A stretch of DNA of 64,000 nucleotides from Afipia sp. (GTDB lineage: Bacteria; Pseudomonadota; Alphaproteobacteria; Rhizobiales; Xanthobacteraceae). Shown here in pieces: positions 43,005 to 52,880 of this stretch; within the stretch, counting starts at the first letter, position 1, and each line of letters opens with the position of its first letter. The position numbers and the translations under genes were made by a program. The stretch is taken from NCBI GenBank assembly GCA_017308595.1, contig JAFKER010000005.1, positions 940,950 to 1,004,949 on the forward strand, given 5' to 3'. The notes beneath the pieces were generated by a model. It made no database searches. It was not told the DNA's origin and worked only from the letters and a program-made list of their open reading frames with translations.

Positions 43005-46000
43005 GTGTCCATTACCGTCGCCCTGCATCACGTCACGCACTACAAGTACGATCAGCCAGTTAGTCTCGGGCCGCAAGTTATTCGGCTGCGGCCAGCCCCA
43101 CATTCGCGCACACGCGTGTCAAGCTATTCGCTGAAGGTGTTGCCCGAAAATCATTTCGTCAACTGGCAGCAGGATCCGCAAGGCAACTGGCTCGCCCGGT
43201 TCGTTTTTCCGGAACCCACCCGTGAATTCAAGATCGACGTCGATTTCATCGCCGATATGGCGGTGGTCAATCCATTCGATTTCTTTGTGGAGCCTTATGC
43301 GGAGACGTTCCCGTTTCAGTATTCGCCTGATCTTGAAGAGGAGCTTGCGCCTTATCTGAAAACCGAGCCGGCCACGCCGCTGCTGGCGCAGTATCTCTCA
43401 GGTATCTCGCGCGAGCCCACCAACACGGTGAACTTCCTTGTCGACCTGAATGCGCAACTGCGTAACCGGATCAAGTATGTGATCCGGATGGAGCCGGGCA
43501 TTCAGACTCCCGAAGAAACGCTGCAGTTGGGCTCTGGATCGTGCCGCGATTCCGCGTGGCTTTTGATTCAGGCGCTTCGTCATCTCGGATTGGCGGCACG
43601 CTTCGTCTCCGGCTATCTCATCCAGTTGCGCCCGGACATCGATCCGCTTGAGGGGCCGCGCGAGGTTGAAGCTGACTTTACGGATCTGCACGCGTGGGCC
43701 GAGGTCTATCTGCCGGGTGCGGGATGGATCGGTTTCGACGTGACGTCTGGAATGCTGACGGGTGAGGGACACATTCCAGTTGCGGCAACTCCGCAGTACC
43801 GGACGGCAGCACCGATCAGCGGCAATGTCAGCGCGGCGAATGTCGAATTCGGCTTCGAGATGAAGGTCACGCGGGTCAATGAGGCTCCGCGTATTACCAG
43901 GCCGTTCTCTGACGACTCGTGGAAGCGTCTCGATGCTTTAGGCGAAAAGGTCGACGCTGACCTTGCGGCGGGGGATGTCCGCCTAACGATGGGTGGAGAG
44001 CCGACATTCGTTTCCATAGACGATCTTGAATCGCCGGAGTGGAACACGGCGGCGGTGGGGCCGACCAAGCGAGGCATTGCCGACGATCTCATTCGCAGGT
44101 TGCGAACGCGTTTCGCGCCGGGCGGCCTGCTGCATTATGGCCAGGGGAAATGGTATCCGGGCGAAAGTCTGCCTCGCTGGGCGTTCGGTCTCTATTGGCG
44201 CAAGGACGGCGTGCCGATCTGGCGCAATCCCGAACTGATTGCGCCGATGGAGGGACCTCGCTCGGCCAAGATCGAGCAGGCCGAAACATTCGCGATCAAT
44301 GTGGCGGAGAAGCTCGGCGTCGATACAGGAAATGTGCTGCCGGCTTATGAAGATCAGGCGCATTGGCTGTTGAAGGAGAATAGTCTTCCCGGAAATGTCG
44401 ATCCGAGCGATTCAAAACTGGCCGATCCCGAAGAGCGCTCGCGCATGGCGCAGGTGTTTCAGCAGGGGCTGAATGTGCCGCGCGGATTTGTGCTTCCGGT
44501 GCAGCGTTGGAACGCGAAGGCCGCCAGCCGCTGGCGCAGTGAAAAATGGAATCTGCGACGCGGAAACCTGTTTCTGACGCCAGGTGATTCACCACTTGGG
44601 TTGCGATTGCCGATGAATTCGCTGCAATGGATTCCGTCGGAGGACTATCCTTATATCGTCGAGCAGGATCCCACGGAGGAGCGCGAGCCGCTTGCCGATT
44701 TCCGCGAGGACCTCCCGGCTGATGAGCCGGTGTGGCAAACTCCTGTCTTCGATAATGGCGCCCAGATGGACGGTGGTCCGCGGCAACTCATTCAGGAGCA
44801 ACAGCTTGGCGGGCGCGGCGGTGTGCGCACCGCGCTTTCGATCGAAATCCGCGATGGCGTCCTGTGCGCGTTCATGCCGCCGGTTGAGAAGCTCGACGAC
44901 TATCTCGAACTGCTCGCTGTGGTGGAGGCGACCGCGGAGGACATGAAGCTTCAGGTTCATGTCGAAGGCTATGCACCGCCTTACGATCCCCGTGTCGAAG
45001 TCATCAAGGTAACGCCGGACCCGGGCGTGATCGAAGTCAACATTCATCCGGCAAAGAACTGGCGCGAGATCGTCGATACGACAATCGGCCTGTACAAAGA
45101 GGCGGCGCATGTCCGTCTCGGCGCAAACCGTTTTCTGATCGATGGTCGTCATACCGGCACCGGCGGCGGCAATCATGTCGTGGTCGGTGGCAGTAAACCT
45201 GCAGACTCGCCGTTTCTGCGGCGGCCTGATCTATTGAAAAGCGTGGTGCTCTATTGGCAGCGGCATCCGTCGCTCTCGTACCTGTTCTCCGGTATGTTCA
45301 TCGGACCGACCAGTCAGGCACCGCGGATCGATGAAGCGCGGCATGATGCGCTTTACGAACTTGAAATTGCGATCGCGCAGATTCCACCGAAGGGTGTGAA
45401 GGTGCCGCTATGGCTGGTCGATCGGACATTTCGCCACTTGCTGGTGGATATCACCGGCAACACGCATCGCGCCGAAATATGCATCGACAAGTTATACTCG
45501 CCGGACAGTTCGACAGGGCGTCTTGGTCTTGTCGAATTCCGCGCGCTCGAAATGCCCCCTGATGCGCGCATGAGCCTGGCGCAGCAGCTCATCATCCGGG
45601 CGCTGATCGCAAAATTCTGGCGTGAGCCGCAGAACGGCGGATTTGTTCGTTGGGGCACCACGCTGCACGACCGGTTCATGCTGCCGCATTTCCTCTGGCA
45701 AGATTTCAAGGATGTACTCTCCGGCTTGGCGGAAGCCGGTTACGATTTCGAGCCTGAATGGTTCGAGGCGCAACTCGAGTTCCGTTTTCCGCTCTTTGGC
45801 AGCGTGCAGCACGGGGGGGTGACGCTGGAATTACGTCAAGCTTTGGAGCCCTGGCATGTCCTCGGCGAAGAAAGTTCGGCTGGCGGCACGGTGCGGTACG
45901 TCGATTCCTCCGTTGAGCGGCTTCAGGTCAAGGTCAACGGCTTTGTTTCCGGACGTCATGTGGTCACCTGTAATGGCCGCCGTCTGCCGTTAATGGACAC

Positions 46001-46334
46001 CGGGCGTTCGGGTGAAGCCGTTGCCGGAGTGCGTTTCAAGGCCTGGCAGCCGTCGTCCGGGCTTCATCCGACGATTCCGGTGCACGCCCCTCTGACATTC
46101 GACATCTTGGACACCTGGAACGGCCGTTCGCTGGGGGGCTGCGTCTATCATGTTGCGCATCCCGGAGGCCGAAGTTACGAGACCAAGCCGGTCAACAGCT
46201 ACGAAGCCGAGGCGCGGCGATTGGCGCGTTTTCAGGATCATGGGCACACGCCGGGCCCAATAACGGTGCCTTCCGAAGAAAGAACGCTCGAATTTCCTCT
46301 GACTCTGGACCTGCGGACACCGCTCCCGCATTGA
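43005..46334 (+). CDS. Transglutaminase-like/DUF2126 amidoligase-type protein
   Basis: A 1109-residue protein starting at GTG 43005. The first 290 residues are a transglutaminase-like domain ([18 protein letters not shown] at the start; catalytic Cys near 179 in [10 protein letters not shown], His near 227 in [12 protein letters not shown], Asp near 245 in GFDVTSG). From about 325 the DUF2126 region begins ([12 protein letters not shown]) and fills the rest. Comparative genomics has linked DUF2126 with a COOH-NH2 ligase of glutamine-synthetase fold. The family always travels with the two genes that follow. Its substrate is not known. Confidence 0.9.
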   Translation: MSITVALHHVTHYKYDQPVSLGPQVIRLRPAPHSRTRVSSYSLKVLPENHFVNWQQDPQGNWLARFVFPEPTREFKIDVDFIADMAVVNPFDFFVEPYAETFPFQYSPDLEEELAPYLKTEPATPLLAQYLSGISREPTNTVNFLVDLNAQLRNRIKYVIRMEPGIQTPEETLQLGSGSCRDSAWLLIQALRHLGLAARFVSGYLIQLRPDIDPLEGPREVEADFTDLHAWAEVYLPGAGWIGFDVTSGMLTGEGHIPVAATPQYRTAAPISGNVSAANVEFGFEMKVTRVNEAPRITRPFSDDSWKRLDALGEKVDADLAAGDVRLTMGGEPTFVSIDDLESPEWNTAAVGPTKRGIADDLIRRLRTRFAPGGLLHYGQGKWYPGESLPRWAFGLYWRKDGVPIWRNPELIAPMEGPRSAKIEQAETFAINVAEKLGVDTGNVLPAYEDQAHWLLKENSLPGNVDPSDSKLADPEERSRMAQVFQQGLNVPRGFVLPVQRWNAKAASRWRSEKWNLRRGNLFLTPGDSPLGLRLPMNSLQWIPSEDYPYIVEQDPTEEREPLADFREDLPADEPVWQTPVFDNGAQMDGGPRQLIQEQQLGGRGGVRTALSIEIRDGVLCAFMPPVEKLDDYLELLAVVEATAEDMKLQVHVEGYAPPYDPRVEVIKVTPDPGVIEVNIHPAKNWREIVDTTIGLYKEAAHVRLGANRFLIDGRHTGTGGGNHVVVGGSKPADSPFLRRPDLLKSVVLYWQRHPSLSYLFSGMFIGPTSQAPRIDEARHDALYELEIAIAQIPPKGVKVPLWLVDRTFRHLLVDITGNTHRAEICIDKLYSPDSSTGRLGLVEFRALEMPPDARMSLAQQLIIRALIAKFWREPQNGGFVRWGTTLHDRFMLPHFLWQDFKDVLSGLAEAGYDFEPEWFEAQLEFRFPLFGSVQHGGVTLELRQALEPWHVLGEESSAGGTVRYVDSSVERLQVKVNGFVSGRHVVTCNGRRLPLMDTGRSGEAVAGVRFKAWQPSSGLHPTIPVHAPLTFDILDTWNGRSLGGCVYHVAHPGGRSYETKPVNSYEAEARRLARFQDHGHTPGPITVPSEERTLEFPLTLDLRTPLPH

Positions 46335-46387
46335 GGCCGCCGCCATAATGGGCGAAATTGGCGCGATCAGCAGAAGGCGAGTCGGGA

Positions 46388-48895
46388 ATGGCGGAGACGA
46401 GTAACGGAGCGACCGGGGCGCGGCAGGCGCAGCAGGACCTTCTGGACTGCACGCGCGGTTATACTGCTTTGCCAGGCATCCCGGATGAGTTTCTCGACGC
46501 CAAAGGTCAGCCGCGCGAAGTCTGGGCCCGGTTTTTCGACGCGTTTTCGACGCTCGCGCCGGGAGAGATCGAACGCCGCTTTGCATCCGCCGACCTGCAT
46601 ATGCGCGAAGCTGGCGTTACATATCGGACGCCGGGAGATGCCGCAGACCGAATGTGGCCACTCAGCCATTTGCCGCTGCTGATCGGCGAGGCGGAATGGA
46701 AGCAGATTTCGGAAGGCGTCGCGCAACGTGCGGAACTTTTTGAACACATATTGCGTGACTTGTACGGTGAGGGCCGCCTGATTGCCGATGGCGCGCTTCC
46801 CGCAGCGGCGATTGCGGGAAGCGTCGAATATCTGCGGTCGGTCTGCGGAGTGTCTCCGCCCGGTGGCCGTTACCTCAACCTCTATGCTGCTGACATCGGG
46901 CGTGGTCCCGATGGTCGCTGGTGGGTCTTGTCGGATCGAACGCAGGCTCCGTCCGGCGCAGGCTATGCGCTTGAAAACAGGCTGGTGCTTTCACGGGCGC
47001 TGACCAATCTTTATACCTCGATGAATGTCGAACGCGTCGCGCCATTTTTTGAAGCCTTCCGTGACAGCTTGCGCGGAATCGCAGATCGCGACGAGCCACG
47101 AATTGGCTTGCTGACGCCCGGCAGCGCGAGCGACACCTATTTCGAACATGCGACGCTGGCGCGCTATCTCGGCTTTCTGCTGGTGGAAGGCGACGATCTT
47201 GCGGTGAGCGATGACAGGCTTCATGTCCGCACCGTCGCGGGCCTGAAGCGGCTCGATGTGTTGTTGAGACGTGTGGACTCCAATTTCCTCGATCCGCTTG
47301 AACTCGATGCGCGCTCGATGCTCGGCGTTCCGGGTCTGATCGATGTTGTCAGAAAAGGCGGCGTTGCGGTCGCCAACATGCCCGGCTCTGGGGTGATGGA
47401 AGCGCGCACATTGCTCGGATTCCTGCCGAGCCTGAGCCGCCGTTTTTTCGGCGAGGATCTGAAAATGCCGCACATCGCAACGTGGTGGTGCGGGCAGAAG
47501 GCGGCGCGCGAAGAAGTGTTGTCGCGTCTCGACGACATGGCGATCGAAGGGGCTTATGGCCAGTCGGTGCCCGGTTTCCCCGGACGAGGACCGGTCATCG
47601 GCGGCGCGCTGTCGAAAGAACAACGCGCACAACTGGTGGATGCCATTGGCAAGCGCGGTATCGATTATGTCGGGCAGGAGATGGTGCGGCTCTCCACCAC
47701 GCCGGTATGGGACAACGGGCATATTTCCCCGCGTCCGTTTGTGCTTCGTGTATTCGCAGCGGCGACGCCAAACGGCTGGACGATATTGCCTGGGGGATTC
47801 TGCCGGATCGCCGATCAGCCTGATGCACGCGCCGTCTCGATGGGAGAGGGCACACGGGCCGCCGACGTATGGGTGGTGTCAGAGAAGGAAGTCGCAACGT
47901 CCACCTTGCTGCCGACAACCGATGCGGTTCGCATCCGGCGCATCGCCGGATGGGTGCCAAGCCGTGCGGCGGACAATCTGTTCTGGCTCGGCCGTTATCT
48001 GGAACGTGCGGAATCCACATTGCGGCTGGTGCGCGCCCTCGGCGGCGCACTGCGCGAGCCGGGCAAGGGTCCATCGCCGATGCAGCCGGTGATCGAACGG
48101 ATTCAGCGCCTGCTTGTGGCATGGGGTGCTACCACGCCGTCCGCGCGCGCCAAACTGGCGACCACGGCAGCGCAATCATTGCAGGCACACGACAAGTTCG
48201 GTTCAGCCCTGTCGCTGGTACGCTCGGCGCAGCGCACGGCGCGGACGTTGCGGGAGCGACTGTCGCCCGATGCGTGGCATGTCATCACGGGTATGGAAGA
48301 GCGCCTTTCGCAAAAGGCAGAAGACGATGAAGCCCTGCTGGAGGCTGCGGAGTGGACACTGCAATCGCTGGCCACCTTCGCGGGCCTCGCGCAGGAGAAC
48401 ATGAACCGCGCTGCCGGCTGGCGTTTCCTTGAAGTGGGGCGCCGTGTGGAACGCGGAATTAACACAGTGCGTTTCGCCCGACAGTTCGCCTATGATACTG
48501 CGACCAGCGAGGATCTCGATCTGTTGCTGACGCTGGTCGATTGCCAGATCACCTATCGTTCGCGCTATCTGGTCGGGCCGTTATTGGCGCCGGTTCGCGA
48601 CCTTGTCGTTCTGGATCCCTATAATCCACGCTCAGTGGCGTTTCAGATTGCCGCTCTCAACGAGCATATCGCCAGCCTGCCGAGCATGAGGGAGGGTGGC
48701 TTGATTGATCCGCCTCATCGTCTGGCCGTGACGCTCCAGGCCAGCATGACGGCCGGTGAAGCAGAGGCTTTCGATACCAAGGCACTGTTCTCGCTTGAGC
48801 AGAATCTGCTGAACCTCGCCGACGCCATTGGCTCGCATTACTTCCCGCACGGAAGCAGTGCGCTGCGGCCGGAGAAGCTGACGGGGTTCGCGTGA
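46388..48895 (+). CDS. Circularly permuted ATP-grasp/alpha-E fusion protein
   Basis: From ATG 46388 the protein has 835 residues. About residues 60-480 form the circularly permuted ATP-grasp domain (YLNLYAADIGRGPDGRWWVLSDRTQAPSG split across its conserved block, and GGALSKEQR further on). From about 525 (RAADNLFWLGRYLERAE) the all-helical alpha-E domain runs to the end. In many bacteria these are two separate genes; here they are fused. ATP-grasp enzymes join a carboxylate to an amine using ATP, so peptide tagging is predicted, without experimental proof known to me. It overlaps the next gene by 4 bp. Confidence 0.9.
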   Translation: MAETSNGATGARQAQQDLLDCTRGYTALPGIPDEFLDAKGQPREVWARFFDAFSTLAPGEIERRFASADLHMREAGVTYRTPGDAADRMWPLSHLPLLIGEAEWKQISEGVAQRAELFEHILRDLYGEGRLIADGALPAAAIAGSVEYLRSVCGVSPPGGRYLNLYAADIGRGPDGRWWVLSDRTQAPSGAGYALENRLVLSRALTNLYTSMNVERVAPFFEAFRDSLRGIADRDEPRIGLLTPGSASDTYFEHATLARYLGFLLVEGDDLAVSDDRLHVRTVAGLKRLDVLLRRVDSNFLDPLELDARSMLGVPGLIDVVRKGGVAVANMPGSGVMEARTLLGFLPSLSRRFFGEDLKMPHIATWWCGQKAAREEVLSRLDDMAIEGAYGQSVPGFPGRGPVIGGALSKEQRAQLVDAIGKRGIDYVGQEMVRLSTTPVWDNGHISPRPFVLRVFAAATPNGWTILPGGFCRIADQPDARAVSMGEGTRAADVWVVSEKEVATSTLLPTTDAVRIRRIAGWVPSRAADNLFWLGRYLERAESTLRLVRALGGALREPGKGPSPMQPVIERIQRLLVAWGATTPSARAKLATTAAQSLQAHDKFGSALSLVRSAQRTARTLRERLSPDAWHVITGMEERLSQKAEDDEALLEAAEWTLQSLATFAGLAQENMNRAAGWRFLEVGRRVERGINTVRFARQFAYDTATSEDLDLLLTLVDCQITYRSRYLVGPLLAPVRDLVVLDPYNPRSVAFQIAALNEHIASLPSMREGGLIDPPHRLAVTLQASMTAGEAEAFDTKALFSLEQNLLNLADAIGSHYFPHGSSALRPEKLTGFA

Positions 48896-49770
48896 TCTAC
48901 GACATTCGTCACGTCACGACATATTCCTATGAAAGCCCGGTCAGCTTTGCGCGATGCTCCCTGAGACTTGAGCCGAAGAGTGGGGATGGTCAGCAACTCA
49001 TCTCGCACAAGGTCGAGATCAAGCCCGTTCCGGCCGAACGCACGCTCCGAACCGACTTCTTTGGCATTCGTACCGAAAGCATCGTTATCGATGCCGCTCA
49101 TCGAGTCCTGCGGATCGACGCGCGATCACGCGTGGATGTTGCGCGCGTTGTGCCGCCGCGCGAGATGACCTCTCCCTCGTGGGAGCAGGTGCGTGAGGCA
49201 GCTTTCGCGTCGAACGGACTGGCGGCCAGTTTCCCGGTGGGTTTTCTGTTCGCAAGTCCGCTTGTGCCAATTGTGCAGCCAGTTACGGAGTATGCGGCGG
49301 GAAGTTTTACCGCCGGCGGTGGAATCTTCGCTGCGGCCGTAAATCTGATGCAGAGGATCAAACGCGATTTTGTCTACGATACCCGCGCGACCGAAATTTC
49401 TACTCCGCTACGTGATGTGTTCGAGAAACGGCGCGGTGTGTGTCAGGATTTCGCGCACATTATGATCGCCGGATTGCGAGGTCTCGGACTGCCTGCGGCA
49501 TATGTCAGCGGTTATCTGCGGACCACGCCGCCGCCGGGCCGTCCGCGACTTCAGGGGGCGGATGCGACCCATGCCTGGGTTTCTGTCTGGTGCGGTGCAG
49601 ATTTGGGCTGGCTGGATTTCGATCCGACCAACGACCTCGTGATCGGCAACGACCATGTCGTCCTGGCGGTTGGTCGCGACTATACCGACGTATCACCTGT
49701 TGATGGCGTGATTGTCGGCTCGCGGAAACAAAAGCTGGCCGTGGCTGTGGACGTGATTCCTGTGGAATAG
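48892..49770 (+). CDS. Transglutaminase-like cysteine peptidase family protein
   Basis: The 292-residue protein has an N-terminal beta domain (MIYDIRHVTTYSYESPV) and a transglutaminase-like core with catalytic Cys in RRGVCQDFAH, His in ATHAWVSVWC and Asp in GWLDFDPTND. Bacterial members generally act as peptidases or amide-forming enzymes. It is the third gene of the DUF2126/ATP-grasp operon and would be the counter-activity (removal) or the nicking step of the modification. No signal peptide is seen, so it is probably cytoplasmic. Confidence 0.9.
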   Translation: MIYDIRHVTTYSYESPVSFARCSLRLEPKSGDGQQLISHKVEIKPVPAERTLRTDFFGIRTESIVIDAAHRVLRIDARSRVDVARVVPPREMTSPSWEQVREAAFASNGLAASFPVGFLFASPLVPIVQPVTEYAAGSFTAGGGIFAAAVNLMQRIKRDFVYDTRATEISTPLRDVFEKRRGVCQDFAHIMIAGLRGLGLPAAYVSGYLRTTPPPGRPRLQGADATHAWVSVWCGADLGWLDFDPTNDLVIGNDHVVLAVGRDYTDVSPVDGVIVGSRKQKLAVAVDVIPVE

Positions 49771-49782
49771 CGGCTGCACGAC

Positions 49783-50355
49783 TCAGCCCTTGTGGCTGCC
49801 GTCGGCACAGAATGAAGCGCGGATGTTGCAGTCCGATGGACTGCGGCTCTCCTTGCGGCAACGCGCCGAGGCTGCATCGATAGCCTGACCAAGCGTCGGC
49901 CCTTCGGCGGTATATGCACCCCAATACCGCGTCCGGCGGATACGGGTGGTATAGAAAGCCATTGCTCCGCATTTGGTGGTTGACGAAATTTTGCAGCCAC
50001 GCCCGCCATTGTTCACGCAAAGGGTGAGGGCGCGCGCCTCGGCTTCGTCACGGGTCGTCTTTTGCCATACAGCCCCCCACGCGCCGCGTGCGGCAAAGCC
50101 GATGGCGGCCCATTGTTCAGCGGGCGCCGCAGGGGTTTTCGGCCTGAGCGATTCGAGGCGGATTTTGGCTAGCGGTGCGAACGTTCCATTGGGAAATTTG
50201 TCGAGATAAGCCGCGATCTCCGCAGGATTGCGCGAGTCCTTGACCGAATTCCAAAAGGTGATTTCCGCGCTGGAATCCGTCTGTGCGATGCCGGGCGCGG
50301 TGTGTGCGAATAACGCAACCGCAAGCGCCAGCACACAACAGACCTTGCGTCGCAT
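49783..50355 (-). CDS. Secreted DUF4189 domain protein
   Basis: A 190-residue protein with a signal peptide (MRRKVCCVLALAVALF, cleavage likely after IAQ near residue 25). Residues 30-75 resemble the caspase-associated EITFWNSVKDSRNPAEIAAYL segment found in many rhizobial proteins (FWNSVK, YLDKFPNGTFAPLA). The C-terminal half is DUF4189-like, with WAAIGFAARGAWGAVW and several paired cysteines (about six) likely to form disulfides. Function unknown. It converges with the transglutaminase gene. Confidence 0.8.
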   Translation of the reverse strand: MRRKVCCVLALAVALFAHTAPGIAQTDSSAEITFWNSVKDSRNPAEIAAYLDKFPNGTFAPLAKIRLESLRPKTPAAPAEQWAAIGFAARGAWGAVWQKTTRDEAEARALTLCVNNGGRGCKISSTTKCGAMAFYTTRIRRTRYWGAYTAEGPTLGQAIDAASARCRKESRSPSDCNIRASFCADGSHKG

Positions 50356-50509
50356 CTCCCAGCCCCGTTTCGAGTTTGGCGCAGACTAAAAGCCCTATTA
50401 TGCCTTGTCGAGCGGGAGACCTCGCGTTCCTGCGGATAACCCTTTCGTACTGTTCGTTTTTCCGAAGTTGTGCTGGTCTGGTCTCAGTTAGGTGCGATGG
50501 ACCTGGACG

Positions 50510-50737
50510 TTACGATTTCGATCGCTTGGTCTTCTTTGTCTTGCGGGTTTTCTTGGCTGATTTCTTGGCAGGCACCTTCTTTCCTTCCTTTCGCGCTTCC
50601 GAAAGGCCGATTGCAATAGCCTGCTTCCGGCTCTTGACCGCCTTGCCGGAGCGGCCGCTTTTCAATGTGCCTTTCTTCCGCTTGTGCATTGCACGCGCGA
50701 CTTTCTTTGTTGCTTCCTTGGAATACTTCCGCGCCAT
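50510..50737 (-). CDS. Lysine-rich small basic protein (DUF6496-like)
   Basis: From ATG 50737 the product has 75 residues and is extremely basic. It starts MARKYSKEATKKVARAMHKRK and ends in a low-complexity AKK/TKK tail. The central KSRKQAIAIGLSEARKEGKK segment is typical of a small family annotated DUF6496. The composition resembles histone H1-like tails, so nucleic acid binding is likely; the actual role is unknown. It stands alone between a secreted protein gene and a methyltransferase gene. Confidence 0.78.
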   Translation of the reverse strand: MARKYSKEATKKVARAMHKRKKGTLKSGRSGKAVKSRKQAIAIGLSEARKEGKKVPAKKSAKKTRKTKKTKRSKS

Positions 50738-50843
50738 GACCGTCTCCGCAATTGAGGATACGGCGAACAATCGCGTTGGACGGCGATAGGTTCCGATTGT
50801 GCGCAGGGATGTCGCGGGCAGGTACGCGCGATTGCGCCGACGG

Positions 50844-51707
50844 CTATGCGCCGTTGCTGGCGGTCACCATCCAGATCGATCCGCCGAGCGGGATCGTCTC
50901 GCCTTTCTGATGAGAAGCAAGAACGGCTCGGATCGATTGCGTTGCAGCTTCAACTTTGTCCTTCGGTTGGTTTTCCAGCGCGCGGCTGGTCGGGCCGATG
51001 GCGAGGACCGTTTCGATGGCTGCTTCGAGACCCCGGCCGATGGCGATGTCGAGTGCCAGATCGACGCGCTCCAGCCCGATGTCGGTGAAACCGGATTCAG
51101 TCAAAATGCGGCGGACGCGCTCTTCGTCGGCGAACGAGAAAGGACCGGGATCGTCGGGCTTCATTTCGGGAAGCTTTGGCACGAACTTGTAGGCTTCCTT
51201 CAGTCCGATCATCATCCATGGATTGTCGCGCGGTGTGCGCCAGCAAGCGAATACGAGGCGTCCGCCCGGCCGCAAAGCCTTGCGCATATTTGAAAAGGAA
51301 TCAGACGGCTGCGCGAAGAACATCACGCCGAAGCGTGAGAACAGCAGGTCGGTACTCGCCGGTGCAAAGGGGTAGACGGTTGCATCCGCCAGCACGAACT
51401 CTACCGGCGCACCGGCCGGTGTGAGCTCTCTGGCACGGCCCAGCATCGGTTCGGAAATATCGACGCCAGTGATGTGTCCGCCTTGGCCCACCTTCTTTGC
51501 GAGATCGAAAGACGTGGCTCCGCAGCCGCAGCCAACATCGATCACCCTTTCGCCTGCCTTGATGGCCGCGCGGTCAATCAGAACCTTGGAAACCGGACCA
51601 AGGACAATATCCTGAAGCTCTTGCCGCTCCGTCCAGTGTTTGCCGCCCGGGCCATTCCAGTAGGCGATCTGATCGGCATTGCGGTCGTCAATTGCAGGCT
51701 GGGTCAT
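50844..51707 (-). CDS. Class I SAM-dependent methyltransferase
   Basis: From ATG 51707 the protein has 287 residues. SAM-binding motif I is VIDVGCGCGATSFDLA near residue 56, followed by HITGVDISEPML and FVLADATVYPF, with RFGVMFF as motif III. The start segment ADQIAYWNGPGGKHWTERQ is common in a proteobacterial subgroup of UbiE-like enzymes. Substrate unknown. It is followed on the same strand by no close partner. Confidence 0.87.
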   Translation of the reverse strand: MTQPAIDDRNADQIAYWNGPGGKHWTERQELQDIVLGPVSKVLIDRAAIKAGERVIDVGCGCGATSFDLAKKVGQGGHITGVDISEPMLGRARELTPAGAPVEFVLADATVYPFAPASTDLLFSRFGVMFFAQPSDSFSNMRKALRPGGRLVFACWRTPRDNPWMMIGLKEAYKFVPKLPEMKPDDPGPFSFADEERVRRILTESGFTDIGLERVDLALDIAIGRGLEAAIETVLAIGPTSRALENQPKDKVEAATQSIRAVLASHQKGETIPLGGSIWMVTASNGA

Positions 51708-51797
51708 GGAGCACTCCGGTGATGGCGTCTGTTCTAGGCCAGTAAGGCTTCCCTGAACAGGGAAGCCTGCCATGCATCACCGCCGCTTGAGCCTTTA

Positions 51798-52775
51798 TCA
51801 ACTTCCCTTGAACAGGATCTTGCCCGTGCCCTTGGCTGCATGCGAGATCGCAGCCGCCGAATGATCGAGCGTGTAAGTGGCTTCAACCGGGGTGTTGATG
51901 GTTCCGTCCGCAATCCAGTTCGCCATCCGTTTCTGAACTTCAATCTGGCGTTCCGGCGAATTCCTGTTGAACCAGTTCAACAGCCAGAAGCCCCTGAGTG
52001 TCAGGTCGCGGAAGATGTTCGGGGCGGTAAAGAATGGACCGGGACCACCGCTCATCACGCCGTAAGCGACCAGCGTGCCGCCATTGGCCAGGCAATCGTT
52101 CAGAGGCATGAGACCGGGGCCGCCGACGCTGTCGAGCGCCAGCATGATCTTCGCCTTACCGGTGGCTTCCGCGACGCGCTTGGCGAGATCAGGACCTTCG
52201 ACAAGCACCACATCCGCGCCCAGTTTCTTGAGTTCTTCCACCAGTTCCGGACGGCGTACAACGCTGACAGTATGGACTCCCATGGTCTTTGCGATGGCGA
52301 TGACGGCGCGTCCGACGGCAGAATTTCCGGCACTCTGGATGACCCAGTCACCTTTCTTAAGCGCGACATATTCCGTCAGCATCAGATAGGCTGTTGGCGG
52401 GTTGACCATGAGCATTGAAAGCTGTTGCGGATCGGCGTTCGCGGGTAACGCGAAGAGATGATCGGCCTTGACTTTGCTGCGTGTGAGCCAGGTCGATGTG
52501 CCGCGCGGAAACAGCACGCGGTCGCCTTCCTTGAGTCCTGCGACGTCAGCGCCGATCTTTACTACCCGCGCGACACCCTCGGTCCCGACAGGTGCGGGGA
52601 GTTTGGGCTTCACGCCATAAAGACCTCGCATCAGCACAAGGTCAGAGGGGTTGATCGGCGAGAACTCCATATCGATGATGATTTCGGCGCTACCGGGAGC
52701 GCCGGGATCGGGCAGGGTGACAGTCTCAACCACTTCCCACGGCTTGCCGAACGCATTGATCTGAACGCTGTGCAT
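51798..52775 (-). CDS. Zinc-type MDR dehydrogenase, ETR/quinone-reductase-like
   Basis: From ATG 52775 the 325-residue protein has the medium-chain dehydrogenase fold: N-terminal FSPINPSDLVLMRGLYG and PVGTEGVARVVKIG, and an NADPH-binding core with SAGNSAVGRAVIAIAK. It lacks the structural zinc cysteines and resembles 2-enoyl thioester reductases (ETR/MECR). It probably reduces an enoyl or quinone substrate with NADPH. It is divergent from an HxlR regulator that likely controls it. Confidence 0.87.
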   Translation of the reverse strand: MHSVQINAFGKPWEVVETVTLPDPGAPGSAEIIIDMEFSPINPSDLVLMRGLYGVKPKLPAPVGTEGVARVVKIGADVAGLKEGDRVLFPRGTSTWLTRSKVKADHLFALPANADPQQLSMLMVNPPTAYLMLTEYVALKKGDWVIQSAGNSAVGRAVIAIAKTMGVHTVSVVRRPELVEELKKLGADVVLVEGPDLAKRVAEATGKAKIMLALDSVGGPGLMPLNDCLANGGTLVAYGVMSGGPGPFFTAPNIFRDLTLRGFWLLNWFNRNSPERQIEVQKRMANWIADGTINTPVEATYTLDHSAAAISHAAKGTGKILFKGS

Positions 52776-52825
52776 GGCGCTGTCCCTTAACCGGTGTATG
52801 TCAATCACAAACGAAGTGTTACGAT

Positions 52826-52863
52826 TAGTTCGATATTGCAACTAGTCTTATTTAGCAACTAAA
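52826..52863. promoter_or_regulatory. Candidate HxlR operator region
   Basis: Between the MDR gene and the hxlR-like gene lie TAGTT (52826-52830) with AACTA (52840-52844), and the palindrome TTTAG-CAA-CTAAA (52851-52863). GCAACTA occurs twice, 17 bp apart. HxlR proteins bind such palindromes between divergent genes. Confidence 0.5.
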
Positions 52864-52880
52864 TGAAGGAAATGACTGCC

